Assembly (NCBI GenBank): GCA_030549205.1
Contig: JAUKTV010000004.1
Location: forward strand, 2,046,001 to 2,110,000
Length of the DNA: 64,000 nt
Direction of reading: 5' to 3'
Source of the DNA: Apiosordaria backusii
Lineage: Eukaryota; Ascomycota; Sordariomycetes; Sordariales; Lasiosphaeriaceae
Positions 9,862 to 22,911 of this stretch are shown here, one piece after another. The first letter of the stretch is position 1. Each line of letters opens with the position of its first letter. The notes under the pieces were generated by a model. That model saw only the letters and a program-made list of their open reading frames with translations, did not search any database and was not told the DNA's origin. The translations under genes were made by a program, and so were the position numbers.

Positions 9862-12800
9862 GCACGAGGGGAGAAGGCATGCTTTGCGAGACATAGATAC
9901 CAAACAAACTTTCTCTAGCATAGCATAAACAAGGGGACATGAAGTGAAGCATGAAATGGATTAATGAATGACAACTTTTTATTGAGTTTTGTTTTTGGTA
10001 CCTCCCGCCCATCTCCTCCTCTACCCTTACCACTGCCTATTCTTGAGCCTCCTCTCTCCGAAGGCTTTCCCGGTCTGATATGCGGTGGGCCTGGGCAGGT
10101 ACGATGCGCCAGTCTTCCGTAATCTCAAAGGATTCTTCTCAGCCTTATCATGGATTAACACCATCAACACAACATGAAGTACCCGGCCTGCCTCGGGAAA
10201 ACCTACTGATACCCCTTGTCGATGTCTGTCAAAGCAAAGGGTGTCTATCCAGGAGGGGGTTCATGAACATCCGGCACCTCGCATGCCATTACTGGATTTG
10301 TGTAAGCCCCTTCAAGCCTCTTTCATGCCCTTCAAGTCTGCATCAAACCCTTCAAGCCCTATTTTCTACTATAAGGGCAAGGGGAAAAGGAAGAGTGTGG
10401 TAGAAAGAAAAAAAAGTGGTGGGGTATGGGTATGTGTCCAGAGTACATCTCTAGGGTAGGTAAGGTACCATCGTATAGGAAAGTACTGGGAAAATCAAGA
10501 ATCAAGTAGGAATCTGGATATACCCGGTGTTTCAAACCCAAGACCTTCTTCTCATGGGGCAAGTCGTTTTACCACTGGAACACTCCCTTTCAACATTGTC
10601 TTTTCTAAGAGTTTCGAGGGGGGAGCAACGGACTGCTCTGGCAAACTTGGTACTGTACATACAAAAAGGAGGAGTGAGCAAACTGTCAACGTCGCCGACG
10701 AGGGCTTTATTTGTCATTCTTAGCACACGCTTTCCCGGCTTACTGAGGGTGTCAAGAAAAGTCAGGTAGGTAGTTTTTTACGGTAGGTAGTTCTCGACGA
10801 ACGCTCAGATAGTCGGGATGAAGTAAGACAAAGTCCGGTCGGCTGCTCAAACCCCATCATCCGCCCTCTTTACCAAGAAAGAGGAATCAAGGGGGGGTTG
10901 TTTGTTGATCAGCGTGTAAGTGTACTGTCGGCTGCCGGAGAGAGGCAAAGATCTCGAGAGTTGGTGGGCGTGCCTGTGCCTGTGCCGTTTACTCCGTCAA
11001 AAGAAAAGGTCGAGACCAATGTGGTCTGATGTGGCTGGCGATCTGTGTGTCGTGTGTCGTCGCCTTCTTCCCAGAAGAAAACAGAGCGTTAGCGACGTGT
11101 GTATCGGTGTACGTATACGAGTCTCGATGCAGGCACATATACCTAGACACCTTTCTTTTGCGTCAAGAAATACAGCCGAGACGATGAGGCATATGATCGA
11201 TCAATAATCAGGAATATGATGCTTTTCTTGATTGTGTTTCTGTCTAAGAATGGCTGTGCATCCACTATCTCAGGACATCTCAGTTGCCCTACCTGCTGTT
11301 GACATCCATTATTGCCTATGATCCACGCAGTGAACACGCCCTTCAACTTCCTGGACGAGATATCTCGGCCTCCAGGAAGGATATGTACCTGGTGGTGTAA
11401 GACGTCCCTGAAAAATGAACCGTATATGCATACCCCCCTTCCAGCCATGGACTACGCCTACCTACTCACCTCCCTTCCCGTCGCCAAATGAGACCCAACC
11501 CATAGCCTCAATACCTACAACACCCACATAGTGTACCCAACCTAGTAACCCGGGGTTCCAATCCTCCCACTTTCTCAAACTCCAAGCAACAAATCACATG
11601 AGCCCTGACGCCAGCCTGGTCCCCTTCCCCCAGAGAACTAATGCACCCTAGCCGAGCGGAACGGTCCAGAACCGCCACCTTTGGCTCCCATATTTTGTTT
11701 TTCCCTTCCCGGGCGATCGCAGGCCAGCGATCCACTTGGATCTACTCACCTACCCATGGAGGTCTCGGTGAGTAGAAGAAGCAAATACGGGGTGTCCCTG
11801 GCTGTCATAAGGGGAAAGGGGTAGGATGATAGGATTGTAAGGTGAGGCTGGCACACAACCGACCGCAACCTGCATACTTCGTATATCAACTATGCAAGTG
11901 ATCCTTCTCGGGTACTTGCATGAGGCGTGGAATAAAGTCCGTCCAGTCAGGTACCTTGTCTGGCATATTCTCACCTATGCCACACCCACAGTCATATATA
12001 CACTGGCTGTGTGAGTACTGTCTACCTTGCTCTCCTTTCGCCAAAATCCCGATGGATTTCGGCCTTCTGTCCCTCTTCCGCTCCGAGTTTCCCCTGATCA
12101 TCCACCCGCAGAAGTTGTGGTAGGGTATGTCAGAGGAAGTCTCATGTGACTCACCAGGCTCGGCTTTTCCCTTCAAGGAGGGGGATGGAGGGCAAGTGCT
12201 GCCTGACAAAAGCCACAGCGGCGTCCTACGGGCTAATCATCGTGACGGCCCTAAATCTGGGGCGCCCGGCGGACCGATGACTAGCTTCCTTGCTGTCAGA
12301 CGTTGCCCGTCTTTGTCCCTGTTTGGCAGGCGTCTGTCAAAGTTGAAGGCTGGGCTGGGCGGCGTTGGACTGGCGATCCAGGCCCGGGAAATACAGGAGC
12401 GTTACTGTAGGGAGGGATAGAGTGTGGTGATCTGTCACAAACGAGGCTGATGGCGGTTGTCAGTTCCCCGTGTATCTGCTCATTCTTTCGGTATTTTGTC
12501 TCGGGTACCCAACAGACATGTTCCAAGCCAGCTCGGCTGGGTTCTGCGGTATATTTATTTTCTGGTTGTCCCCGTTATGGCAATGCCGATGCCAATCCTC
12601 ATCATCCTAGAGAAAGGAGGAAACACTCGGCCAAGACTCGAATCAGCACGTTGAGGTTAGAATTGCCGAGTGTATAAGCTTTAACCCAGGTAAGTAAGGT
12701 GGACTTCACGTGCTGCGGAAAGGTGGCTCGGTCACCATCATGTGCGCTTGGTTGTCCATTTTTTGTTGCTTTTGAGACTCTGAAATGCGGGATGAGAAAT

Positions 12801-15329
12801 GTGATACAGATGGTTGGTAAAATGTGACAGGTTCCTCAGCTCGCTGACCCCAGAATCCTTGACAGCCACCCAGACCCCTGTCCCCAGTGGGGGTGTTGGC
12901 TGATGTGCACCGTCGATTTCTCGATCCATGGTTCTGGGATTCGGCTGCGGAGATCTGGAGATCATGGAGGGGGTGATCGTAAGCATAAAATGCTTATTGA
13001 TACCTATCTGCTTCAAGTGTCCACACTCGACAGCAAAGCCATGGGGTAGGCGGAGACCGTGTATGTAAGACGAACTTTGTAATCTTTCCGTTGTTTGGCA
13101 AGCACAGACGCCCTTCGTATGTCTAGCAAGAGTGACGGCGTGTAGTTGATCGTAGACAGGTCGAGAGTACACGCCATTTCGGAGCTGATATGTAAGTTGC
13201 GCTTTTCAGCATAACCAAAGACATCTCGCTGCAATCACCCGCAGTGTTGACGAGCGCCATCGCCCATGTCTTGGCATCTTTGTATTTGGAGTCGTTATCT
13301 CGGTCGGGGCGGTCGGCCGTTTGTTGTGCCCAATCAAGCAGGGTGTTGGAGATGAGAATCAAAGTGAGTCTGGCGCTGACAAGTTTTCCTGCAGGGAAAC
13401 CGGTGAGCTGCACGGTTTCTGCTGCTGTGACACTTGATAATATCAGGAGACGGGAGATGCTTCCTGGGAGGGCGATCGGCTACGGTACGGTTGGAGAGGT
13501 GTGCATATTGAATGTGAGTGACAAATGGCGGGTGACTTGCAGTAGCGCGAGGCCCGCTCGATTCTGCAGCGCAGGCAGGGTACCTGATGGGTACTTTGGT
13601 GTTGCGAAACACATTGGTCAATCTGGTGTAACTTTGTTTCTGCACAATAAGGGCTCTTGGCGTGGTAACCTCACCTGCCTCCCATGGTGGAGAGTGTGTG
13701 CCGACAGACCGGGGTGTGAGCGGGTAGAGGCCGACGATGAGGGGGAACGGCATACAGAGGGAGTGTTGAGCGAGGAAGCGATCAATCAGCCCTGGCTGTG
13801 CTGACTTCGGTCTTGTTGAGGGTGTGGTCGTGATGATCGCACATTGATGTCCGCGACGGTACGGGGACGGAAGAGGGAACCAGGGCACACGAAGTGAGCC
13901 TCGGAATAATAAATGGGGGTGCTATTGGCCCAAGAGAGCTAGCTTGACCCAGCAGTTTGGTTGGCCCCGTCCCTGGTGAACGTTGCATTTGATTGGGCCT
14001 GTTCCCCTCAACGCCTGCCAGTCAAAACACTGTCTCACGGGGCCTTGGCGCTCAATTACAGCGCCGCTAGTTTCTGTTTTCAGCGCATGTAACTCGGTCT
14101 TTCTTACTATGTGTAACGTCCAACCACTGGAGCCCCATCACAAATTCAACATTTTCCCCTGGGCTCCCCTAATAGATTGACTGATCTCTCAACGCCGTGA
14201 TACCTCAGCTGAAGTGACCATAGAGGCCTTGGCTCAGGGTTTTGCGAGGAATATTGGGACAGCCCTCTCCTCAAATTGCTTTTCACTCTTTTGCTGACGG
14301 GAATCAGTCTTCAACAAGTTCACTTGTGTGACTGCTCACTCAGAATCTTGGACGGAATGATAAGAGGGCATGTAGTGTGAATATTCACCTAGGTACATTG
14401 GTGATGACTTGATACTTGTCACCTACTTTGTTGGGCACTAGTAGGTTCATCAGAAGCCGATGTACAGGTACAAACAAACTTGTCAGACCGGCCAACTTTT
14501 TTAAATCATTTTTTTTTCATTCTTTTTTTTTCACTTAAACCAGGCATGTTGTGTAATCCATCATCGTCCATGTCGTCACTCCCGGCTTTGGACCCGGCCA
14601 GTCATACTCGTTCGTATCTTTGCGCAGCCACGGCGAAGGGGCGTACGATCGTCAACATCTTGATAACTTTCCCTGGATTGGTCATAATCTTGCGGTACAA
14701 GCCGATTTCCGTCTCCCCTTCGTGAAAGGTTCTGTCATGGCAGCGAGCTGGAAGACACCCTTGCCTTGTCAAGTTCTTGATCGAACCGTTCCTAATAGAA
14801 CAACCAAGTGATGTTACGAGCACGCCATAACCCAACTGGTCAGAATCACCAACCGCCTCTCCACCAAGGTGATTTGGGACGGCAACCTCCGCTAAAAGAA
14901 GTCTTTCCTACTCCGTACATCGTCATGGACGTTACGGGACCTTGCGTATGTTCTTCTTTTGTCGTAAGATCCAATCCCAGATTAGGAAAACCCTCGTGTC
15001 CCAGAAGCGTCGAGCGAGAAATAAGGAAGGGGTGCCTTCACAACATCCCGCGTCTTTAAGCTGTCCTCCCACCCCCAGTGCATTCGCACAAAACATAAGA
15101 GGTAATTAAGGTGACCCGTCCAACTCCTTGCTGGAGCACATGACAACTGATAAACAGGGCAAACAGCCAAGAAAAAGAAAGACAAGAATAGGGTATGCGG
15201 AGCGCGAGACAATGTGGTGGTACATAATGTCTGGGTCCCGACAACGAAAGAGTCCAAAAATGCAAAATTAATCTCCGGTTTGGGGAAAGCCAGAAACCAA
15301 TTTGACTGCGTCTTCGTTCCTCAGCCTCT
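9862..15329. other. 5.5-kb gene-poor region
   Basis: No recognisable gene. It contains a decayed tRNA-Met-like sequence near 10525-10590, three CCCTTCAAG repeats at 10310-10360, and a minus-strand stretch (about 13475-13140) that reads as a protein-like peptide behind a possible CCCAG acceptor but lacks a usable start and changes frame downstream. The rest looks like ordinary non-coding sequence. Confidence 0.4.
10525..10590 (-). pseudogene. Possible decayed tRNA-Met(CAT)-like sequence
   Basis: Read on the minus strand, this has a D-arm-like AGTGGTAAAACGACTTGC, an anticodon-loop-like CCCATGA with CAT in the middle, and AAGGTCTTGGGTTTGAAA in place of the variable region and T arm. The T stem no longer pairs on its 3' side, the anticodon stem is poor, and no good acceptor stem closes. 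I read it as a tRNA remnant or tRNA-derived element rather than a working gene. Confidence 0.25.
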
Positions 15330-16614
15330 TCATCGCCGACGGGAGCTGGAAGATCCCTCGCCTCCACTACTGCCAGAGGCGTTGGCCGACTCGTACAGAT
15401 CGACGCACTCCCCTAGGACTGGTTGTGACGGTCAGTGATCAAGTAGCTGAACTCAAGGGGTGTTGTGATACATACCGTCGAGGATTTGCTCTTCCCATAC
15501 TCCATACTGATAATCTACCAGCCCATGTCGCTCAATGTTGTCGCAATATTTGATCAGCTCCTTGGCCATCTTTTCCAGCTCTTCTTGTGGGACTAGGCTT
15601 TGAGAGCGCTGCAATTGCTGTCCAGATTCCAGCATTTCCTTCTGGCGCTGAAACATGCCGAGCCAGGCGTAGTTGAAGTCATTCCAAAGCTTGATGCGTT
15701 CGCCATGGAGATTCTGGTCGTCAGACGTGAGGCCTAACAGAATCGAGTTTCATTGTCAGACGCCGTTTCCATGGAACTACGAAAGGGGAGAAGGGATGAT
15801 CCAGCTTACCTAGTTCAACAACGTGTCCCAATAACCAAGTCGAGACTTGAAGAAGGGACTCTCCGGCAGTAGCTAGAGCACCATTTCGGATGTCCTTAAA
15901 AATCCCCTTGAGTGCTGATTGGTATTGCGCATATGCATCGTCTAACCCTCCTGCGGCGGGATATTCTTCCTCCATCCTGACGTCCGCAGCAGGAGTGGTC
16001 TGCGTGGTCATTCCTCCAATGGTTGCCATGCTGCTAGTAGAATAGCCATGCAATCCGGGCTGCTGATATACCTGTGGCGTGCTTGAGGTCTGGCCCTGGG
16101 CTTGCAGAGCTGATGTGGCCGCGGTATTGGTTGGCTCGCTTGAGAAGTAAGGGGCCGTGACATCCGTCATCATTGGCAGACCTGCAGCTTGCCGGGAGGA
16201 AAACTGTTGACTCGCATCGTACACGCCGGCAGTCTGGCCCCCTGTTGCCTGCTGGACGTTGTACATCATGGTTGGGTTGTACGTGCCGGCAAAGCTCTGT
16301 GTTTGCCGTGAGTCCGGCTGTCCGTAATCTGCGGCAGAGTGATGATAGCTCAGCCCGCCCTGTGCCATAGCCGTCGCGGGGAAAGAGGGCGTTGTTGAGT
16401 CCTGGTAGTAGGTGCCGTATCCGGCTGAGCCACCCATTCCCCGGGATGCTCCGGAGGGCGAAGAACTCAAAGATGTCGTTTGGAATCTGCTATCCCTCTG
16501 TGAACCCGTAAATGACCTGCGATCTTGTCCTGCCTGCGCCTGCAGCGCGGGGTGATGTTGCCGGCTGTAGGTGGGCGGATCATTCTGCCTCCTCTGGCCT
16601 CGAGAGTCGTCCAT
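15330..16614 (-). CDS. Uncharacterised fungal protein, Gln/Ser/Tyr-rich with conserved helical C-terminus
   Basis: I do not know a function. Exons 16614-15810, 15733-15476 and 15418-15330 join in frame to 383 residues; introns are 76 and 57 nt with good consensus. Residues ~1-240 are low-complexity (Gln, Ser, Thr, Tyr, Ala). The last ~130 residues are ordered and probably helical: a DDAYAQYQSALKGIFKDIRNG stretch split here for length (DDAYAQYQ, then SALKGIFKDIRNG), a long Gln/Leu helix (ERIKLWNDFNYAWLGMFQRQ), and CDNIERHGLVDYQYGVWEEQ. A disordered N-terminus with a compact C-terminal domain would suit a nuclear regulator, but this is inference. The start MDDSRGQ was chosen because upstream codons look like leader sequence, although the frame stays open to at least 16815. 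Confidence 0.75.
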
Positions 16615-19600
16615 GCCCTTGACGTCGAAATAACTGCCTGCGAAGTTCAAAGTGCCGAGTCCACTCGGTGTCCCGCTAGAGAGTGGAGCAGGCGCGCGAG
16701 GTAAATAAGACCGGCTTCGTTTGGCGAGTCGATCGGCCGCGGACCACAGGCGTCTCCAGCAGATCTCGATGTCGGAAAAAAATCTTTGGTGATGCGGTAA
16801 GAGTGATGACCGCACGCGCGCGCAGGAACACTAACGCAACGGAGGTCAACTAACAACCGCTAGGGGCAACGGACGTGACAACGCCGTCAGGGAAAACGAA
16901 CAAACGACGCCGCGTTTCCAGACACTTGGAACTCGGTGTGCCACCAAGGTGTGAATTCGAAGTGTCAAGCCGAGAGCCGTGAAGCAGGAAGCCGTAGGTC
17001 GCCGGGTGATATCAAGCGCAGCCGTGGCGTGTTTTCTCGATGACGACGATAGGTTCAGAGACCGCGGTTGGAATTTCTTTCTGCCACGACGGGTGAGGTG
17101 AGGTTACAAGTCCCGCAAGCGCTAAGGCTCTGCACGCGAGAGTGGAGATGTAACAGGCTTGAGCAGTCGAAGGCAGGACAGATCTTGCCTTGGACAGTCG
17201 CCGATTGCGGTATCAGAATGGGCAAGGGGGAACCTGGTGTCGGTGTGGGAGACGACTTGGCTCCGAGCGGAGAGACGGCGATAGATCAACGGTCGAGGGG
17301 AGCCAACTGGGAAGATCCCAGGTCGAAGACTGACAAGCTCCAAAAGTTGCAACGGCGAAGGCCTTCGAGGCTCAAGTCTCTCCAACTTTTTGGCTGCCAA
17401 AGACTTCGAGAATGATGCAGAAGACCTGACTCGCGTACGCCCACAGCTCAGAAACGCTGTATGGATGATGTCGAGTCTTGCTGAATCAGCGAGGAGGGTT
17501 CTAGAGCTCTGTATTGTTGGATGAATGTCGTCGTCAAAGATGGCCCAGTAGAAAGATCAAAGGCAAGGGACCGCCGAGTTTGGTTGTGCGTGGAGACTGC
17601 GGGACTAGAGACGAATCGGCTCGGGTCTTATATAGACGACTCCAGATTTGCTTGCTCGCCCACAGCTTGATTCAAGCCTCCAGAAAAGACTCGCCTGCAC
17701 GGTCAGCAGAAGCGCGGCTGCGCAGACAACCACAACGGCGACTAATCCAACTGCGCAGCAGTGTCGGCGATGTCGTCGGTCGTCACGAGACTAGCGTGTA
17801 TACTTCCCAAGACTGACCGTTAGAGGCGCAGGGAGACTTGTTTCTGAATGCCGAGCTCGGCTGCTGCAAGAAAACAAAAGAAAGTTCAACAACAGGGCGA
17901 AGAGAGAAAATGCGGCTTGCTGCTGGGCGATGGTGTATACATAAAGGTACTAATAAGGTAAGGTACCTTCTTAGTCCCTCGTCGATCTGGAGGACTTTGA
18001 CGCTTCTCCACAACCACAGTCATTTTAGATCCACGGGCTACGTACCTAAACACAACGGGTCTCTTGGCTTAGACAACATGGGGTGGTATGCGAGGTGTGT
18101 ATCGAGAAACACTGTTCAGATGGACTGGGGGCTTCGAGCAGGGCCGAGAGATCTACGGCGACCCCCCCCCACGAAGCGAGACGCCTTTAGAGCGCCAGGA
18201 TCGGATCGCGGGCGGACAGGGGCTCGGTGGATCTTGGGATCCGGAACTCTTGCCGGGCTGAATGTGAAATCTGTGGCGTGCGTAGAACCCGAGCCGCGCT
18301 GGTGATGTGTGACGTCTGAATTGGCGATGGCTTACTTTCCTTTGCTGTGTTAATCAAGCGGAGCGTGTGGGATGTGCCCTCTTGTGGTATCGGCAAATCA
18401 AGAGTCTGAGTCTGGATCTCCCAAGATCATTATCGAAGCTTAGTGTTAAAACAAGCCGCAAAAAAGAGTAAAGTAAGCGAATCAAATACGGAAAGAAGAG
18501 TAGTTTGAGAAGTTCCCCAGAGTCTCCAGCTCTCGGTCACAGACTCGGCGTAGCTGGTGCTAATGTCAAGCTCAATGTCAACCGATCAATCATAGCCTCG
18601 GAAGCTAAGGCCGACTGGCGAGATGTCGGGCTAACGGTCTCAATCTTCGAAACATTGGGCGTTGGCCATTCCCTTTGCGCGGTTCTCCTAGCAGAACCGT
18701 CTGTCTGGGACCAAAGCCGTCCTGCGTTTTTGTTTCTCCTGTGCAGCAACGGCTTCTTGGTTTTTTTTTTTCTCATTGGTGATTCAACCATCTGTCTCTT
18801 CTGCCTGGTCACTCGGTAGCTTGCATGATCGGGCCGCGCCTCGGCATGGCGTTTTGGTTTTTGACATGCTCCGTCCTCTGAGGTAATGGAAAGAGCATCG
18901 AAATATCAAAACGGATGGAGCTCCCGATTTCGATGATGACAGACACGAGGCCGTGGTGGACCGATGGAACTAGACAGCTTGGCTCGCATGGGGACCTGGA
19001 CAGAAGGATCAAGACGTCGAATACCCTGGATAACGATGGGGCCAACATCAAACAACGAACGACGAGAGCGCCGAAGTCGAAATCCTTGGCGCGGAAACCT
19101 CTGCCCGTTCGTTGAATCCGTATTTTGGCATCCTTGGTCGTGTCTGGTAAGAGGCGAGGAGCGGAAAAGTTTGGTTTGTCCAGCGTGATGCTTTCCAGAA
19201 GAAAAAATTCTACTGGCTGCCCTGAACCTCAGGACCCTCACTTGCTGGACAAAAACGTGCCGTCCCAAAATGGCAGGTTTTTAAGTGGACCACGCCTTCC
19301 CTCTACACAGTACATTCGTCATGCCTGGGTCAACCGCCGGAACAATTCACGCTGTGCATTTGTGTGTGAGTGTCGAGGTGTGCCTCGCCAAATCATCGCT
19401 CTGTTTGAGACCGTCACGTCGCCCAGTTTGGCAATTTTTTCCTTAGTCCCAAGGGAAAGGGCAGATGGCTTAAACTTAAATGTCTCAAGTGCCAACCCAC
19501 AGCTGCTCCGGTACTCCAAGTAGTGCGAGAAAAAGCAAGTGCCGGTGTGGAAAGGGGCCCACGAATCACTGAATGAATCAGTGCCCGAGTTCTTGGCCGG

Positions 19601-21917
19601 ATGAACTCTTTGTGTGGTGGTGTTAGGTGCCGGAGTGGCCGCCTCTCTCCACCATGGCATGTCGCGGGCGCAGTCATTGGGCTACCTCGCCGCAGAACAA
19701 GATGGACGACGAGTTTTTTCACCCTTCCCATCTCGAAACTCCTGGCAGAACGCATTGGGCCGGGCCGATGTCCACCTGTTTGAAAGAATGGAAAACGTTG
19801 TTGAATCCACTGTCTGAGCGTTAGGACTGCTTCCATGTCTCCCACGCCTCGCGCAGTGCATGGCCCGGGGGTGCAACCACCTCAGACAGAGCAGAGTTGA
19901 CTTTTTTTCTTAGGCGGAGATAGAGGTCGGCACTTGGTTGGTTGGGCCACAGTTACTGGTACAGTGGTGCTGTCGTGCATTAGGTTAGTATATCTGTTAT
20001 AATGAAGGAGGGCTCTTGGATCCCGGATCCATGTCGTTGACTTAAAGAACGCCAGGGGAAAGGGGTGGAGTGTCGTCAAACAGAGTCCAGAGATGCGAGG
20101 TAGATCCCTGTCTGTGCTTGCATGCACTGCGTCTTGCCAAGAAGCCGTTGTCGACGAATCAGAGGCCGTATGGCGACAGCTTCTGGAACCCTTTGCCGAG
20201 GCCGCGAGGTATTTCTACCTTGATCTGACCGCGATGGTAGCTGACGCGCATGACAACAGGGTCGCAGCTACTCCGTACGAATTCCCCAGACTTGACAAGA
20301 CAACAACGACGGTCGACAAAGATGCATTGCATGATAACCGGCCGCGAACCTTTGTTTTTTTTCTGGCGCGGATATGCCTCACCTCCATCACCCGCTTCGA
20401 GAGCTTGCGACGGTGACGGGCATCCGCTCGCCCGCCACAGCAAGCTCCGAGCACACCCTCTCAAGGAATAGGCTTGACTCAGTTGAAGACGCCGGATCTC
20501 GGGGTTGACATTCGATAGGGGCGTGTCTGATTTCAGCTCATGATGCATCACGAGCAACCTCGCTCGGTCAGATGTCTTCAAGATGCATGCCCTCCAACTC
20601 TGGAAACGTTGCGGGGCTGTAACATGGTACGCAGGTTTGGATTCAACAGGTCGCCGATCTCCAGCACTAGGAAGCTGAATATTTCTTGTAGATCATCCAA
20701 ATTGATGTCGTTGATGAATTTTGAGTCACAAACGTCGTACTGGTACCAGATCCTGTAGATGATCCGACCTAAACATATCCGACACTAGGCGTCATCTACG
20801 CTAGCTCTGGATCAACAAGGCAATTCTGTCCTTTCAGCTGTCATTGCACCACTGGACTTACTCCGGACCGGGACGGCCTCAACATGGTGTAACAGATTGC
20901 CTTGTTGAGCATACAGCTTCCCCATTCGGGATTGTTTTTGATCTTGTTTGAAAGATAACATCAGGAATATGGAGGTAAAAATTTGAAGTGAGTGGCCAGC
21001 CATGTGATTTTGCATCAGCTCACATGGAACATCCCAACACCACCAACATCCCATATTACCATTGGGGAAACCCCTTCTCGAAGCCTTGTGTGACAAGTAA
21101 TCAAGCCACATTGTCTGTGCGAAGTGGCAGTCCACCCGTTCTTCAACGACGGAATGAAACCGCGGCTCAGTGGAAAGCAAGCCGTCACCAGACAGCAAAC
21201 ACTACCTAGCAACGCAATATAGAACACATCAACATCAGACGGTTCCTGGACTGTTTTCTCAACCCGCGGACAGGCCGTCCGCATCGTCGCACTTTGGTGG
21301 GTCGCTGCATGGCCTGGTTTTGACAGTCAGGGGGATCGTGGTGACCTATGGCCAAGGCCGGACAATTGGAAACAGGTTCGTGCGGCTCATCTATCCCGTC
21401 TCCCAGATTCAACTAGTCGCCGACATGGTTTGGCCGAGAGCCAATCGACGAGCCGGAGCCCATGCTATGGGACAAGGGCAGAAGACACGCGGACCGAGGA
21501 CTTGCCACGTTTCTTCCCCGTTTCCTTCCGCCCGAGCAGCATCTCCGGTTTGGCAAACTGAGATTCTCACTGGCTCTCCCATCCCCTCATGTTCGGCGGC
21601 ATGCCGTGTTGGTCGACCTGCCGAGGACCTCTCAGGCATGATATGGTTCGCTATAGACCCCTCCCTGTCATTGGGCCTGTCACCTCCGGTCTGGGATGGA
21701 GGACGTTGTGGTTCATGAACCGGAGAATTCCGACGGCTTTGTATTGTACAGTTATGACAGCGTCCGTGCGAACACGCTCTCGAGTCGCATCTAGGGCTGG
21801 CAGTTTCGTTGTTACAAAAGTCAGGCTTACATGTAGAGAAAAACTGGGGCAACACCTCCCCCAGGCTCGGTCCGTTATGCGAAACCCAAGTCAACTCAAT
21901 GCTACCATTAAGTCGCT
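16615..21917. other. 5.3-kb gene-poor region
   Basis: Upstream of the low-complexity protein gene and downstream of uS9m. No recognisable gene. It has a 12-bp imperfect hairpin at 17949-17975, a C-run near 18170, and a minus-strand 63-codon open stretch at 20768-20578 that reads like protein after a TTTAG acceptor but has no identifiable upstream exon. Confidence 0.4.
17949..17975. repeat. Imperfect 12-bp inverted repeat with 3-nt loop
   Basis: Arms 17949-17960 and 17964-17975 are complementary at 11 of 12 positions around an AGG loop. It contains GGTACCTT-type sequence common in fungal intergenic DNA. No role can be assigned. Confidence 0.5.
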
Positions 21918-22911
21918 CTATCTCTTGACCCACGCAGGTCTCTTTCTCGCCTTCACACGGCCATGCTTCTTTCTCTCCACCCTTCTTGGATCGCGTGTGA
22001 CACACCCAGCTAGAGTAAACATCAGTCAGCACATATCCCATAGAACCTGAACCAGCATGAAGCCACCCATGCCAGCACTTGCCTCTTCTCAGTGCGGGTT
22101 TCAGAGCAGGCTCATGAACCATGAGAGCTCTTGAAATGGCCAGCGTAAGGGCCTCAGCCTGGCCAGTTGTACCACCTCCTTCCACCCGTGCCCAAACATT
22201 GTACTTGTCCATGCGACCGGTGGCATGAAGCGCCCAAATAGCACTTTCCCTGTCATGAACCCGTCCAAAGTAATCTGCAAGAGTCTTGCCGTTGACCAAA
22301 ACCTCGCCGTTACCCTCCACAAGCCAAGCCCGAGCCGAAGACGATTTCCTCCTGCCATTACCCAAAGATCGCCCATACTTGTCCAGCTCTTGTTTGACTG
22401 TTTCGTTTTTGAAAGCCTGAACACTACGCTTGAAGTCGTTCAGCGCCTGGATAACTGGGGCGGGCTTGAGCTTCGGGTGAATTTGATGTAACCGCTTCAC
22501 AATGACGAGGCACTTGTTGTAGTCGGTTGCCCTGACTTGTTCACCAACAGCATGTCTGAAGTCGTCCAGGGTCTTCCAAGACACGCGCTCGACTGCAGAG
22601 GGAGGGATGACGGGGAGGTTTCCATAGACTCTCAGCAGCTTGTCGAGGGCGAGGTAGCTGTCGTTGAATCTCGACGTGCGGGAGAAGTAGGATGGCGATA
22701 CCGGTACCGCGCGGGCATGTCTGGCTCGAATCAAGCCTCGGATCTTGTTGGCATCGATCTCGGGAGCCGCCTGGAAGGACTCGGTGGACATGCACCTGAA
22801 GCTCTTGGCGCTTAGTCGCATGGCCTGGAATTGTTGTTCGAGAGGCCGAGGCCTCACGGCTCCCCGCATGGCGGCGGCGAGACCTCGTCTTGTTGTTGGT
22901 ATTGAAGCCAT
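21918..22911 (-). CDS. MRPS9: Mitochondrial small-subunit ribosomal protein uS9m
   Basis: Protein S9 of the mitochondrial 37S ribosomal subunit. Exon 1 (22911-22083) and exon 2 (22009-21918) give 306 residues. The N-terminus (~1-45) is rich in Arg/Ala/Ser with no acidic residues until ~44, a mitochondrial targeting signal. The S9 domain occupies the C-terminal half: ARAWLVEGNGEVLVNGKTL, then GGGTTGQAEALTLAISRAL, and a basic tail with GCVTRDPRRVERKKHGRVKA ending in VKR, which reaches the ribosomal P site in this family. The intron (22082-22010) starts GCAAGT after AGAG and ends CTCTAG, so it is a GC-AG intron. The start at MASIPTT was preferred over an upstream non-ATG extension. It is divergent from eEF1B gamma over 420 bp. 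Confidence 0.95.

Noticed and set aside
11540..11570. GGGGTTCCAATCC, another tRNA T-arm lookalike
   Set aside because: No acceptor or anticodon stem pairs around it.
13244..13804. 186-codon plus-strand frame
   Set aside because: Composition is random-looking, with no conserved block, and it overlaps the more protein-like minus-strand stretch.
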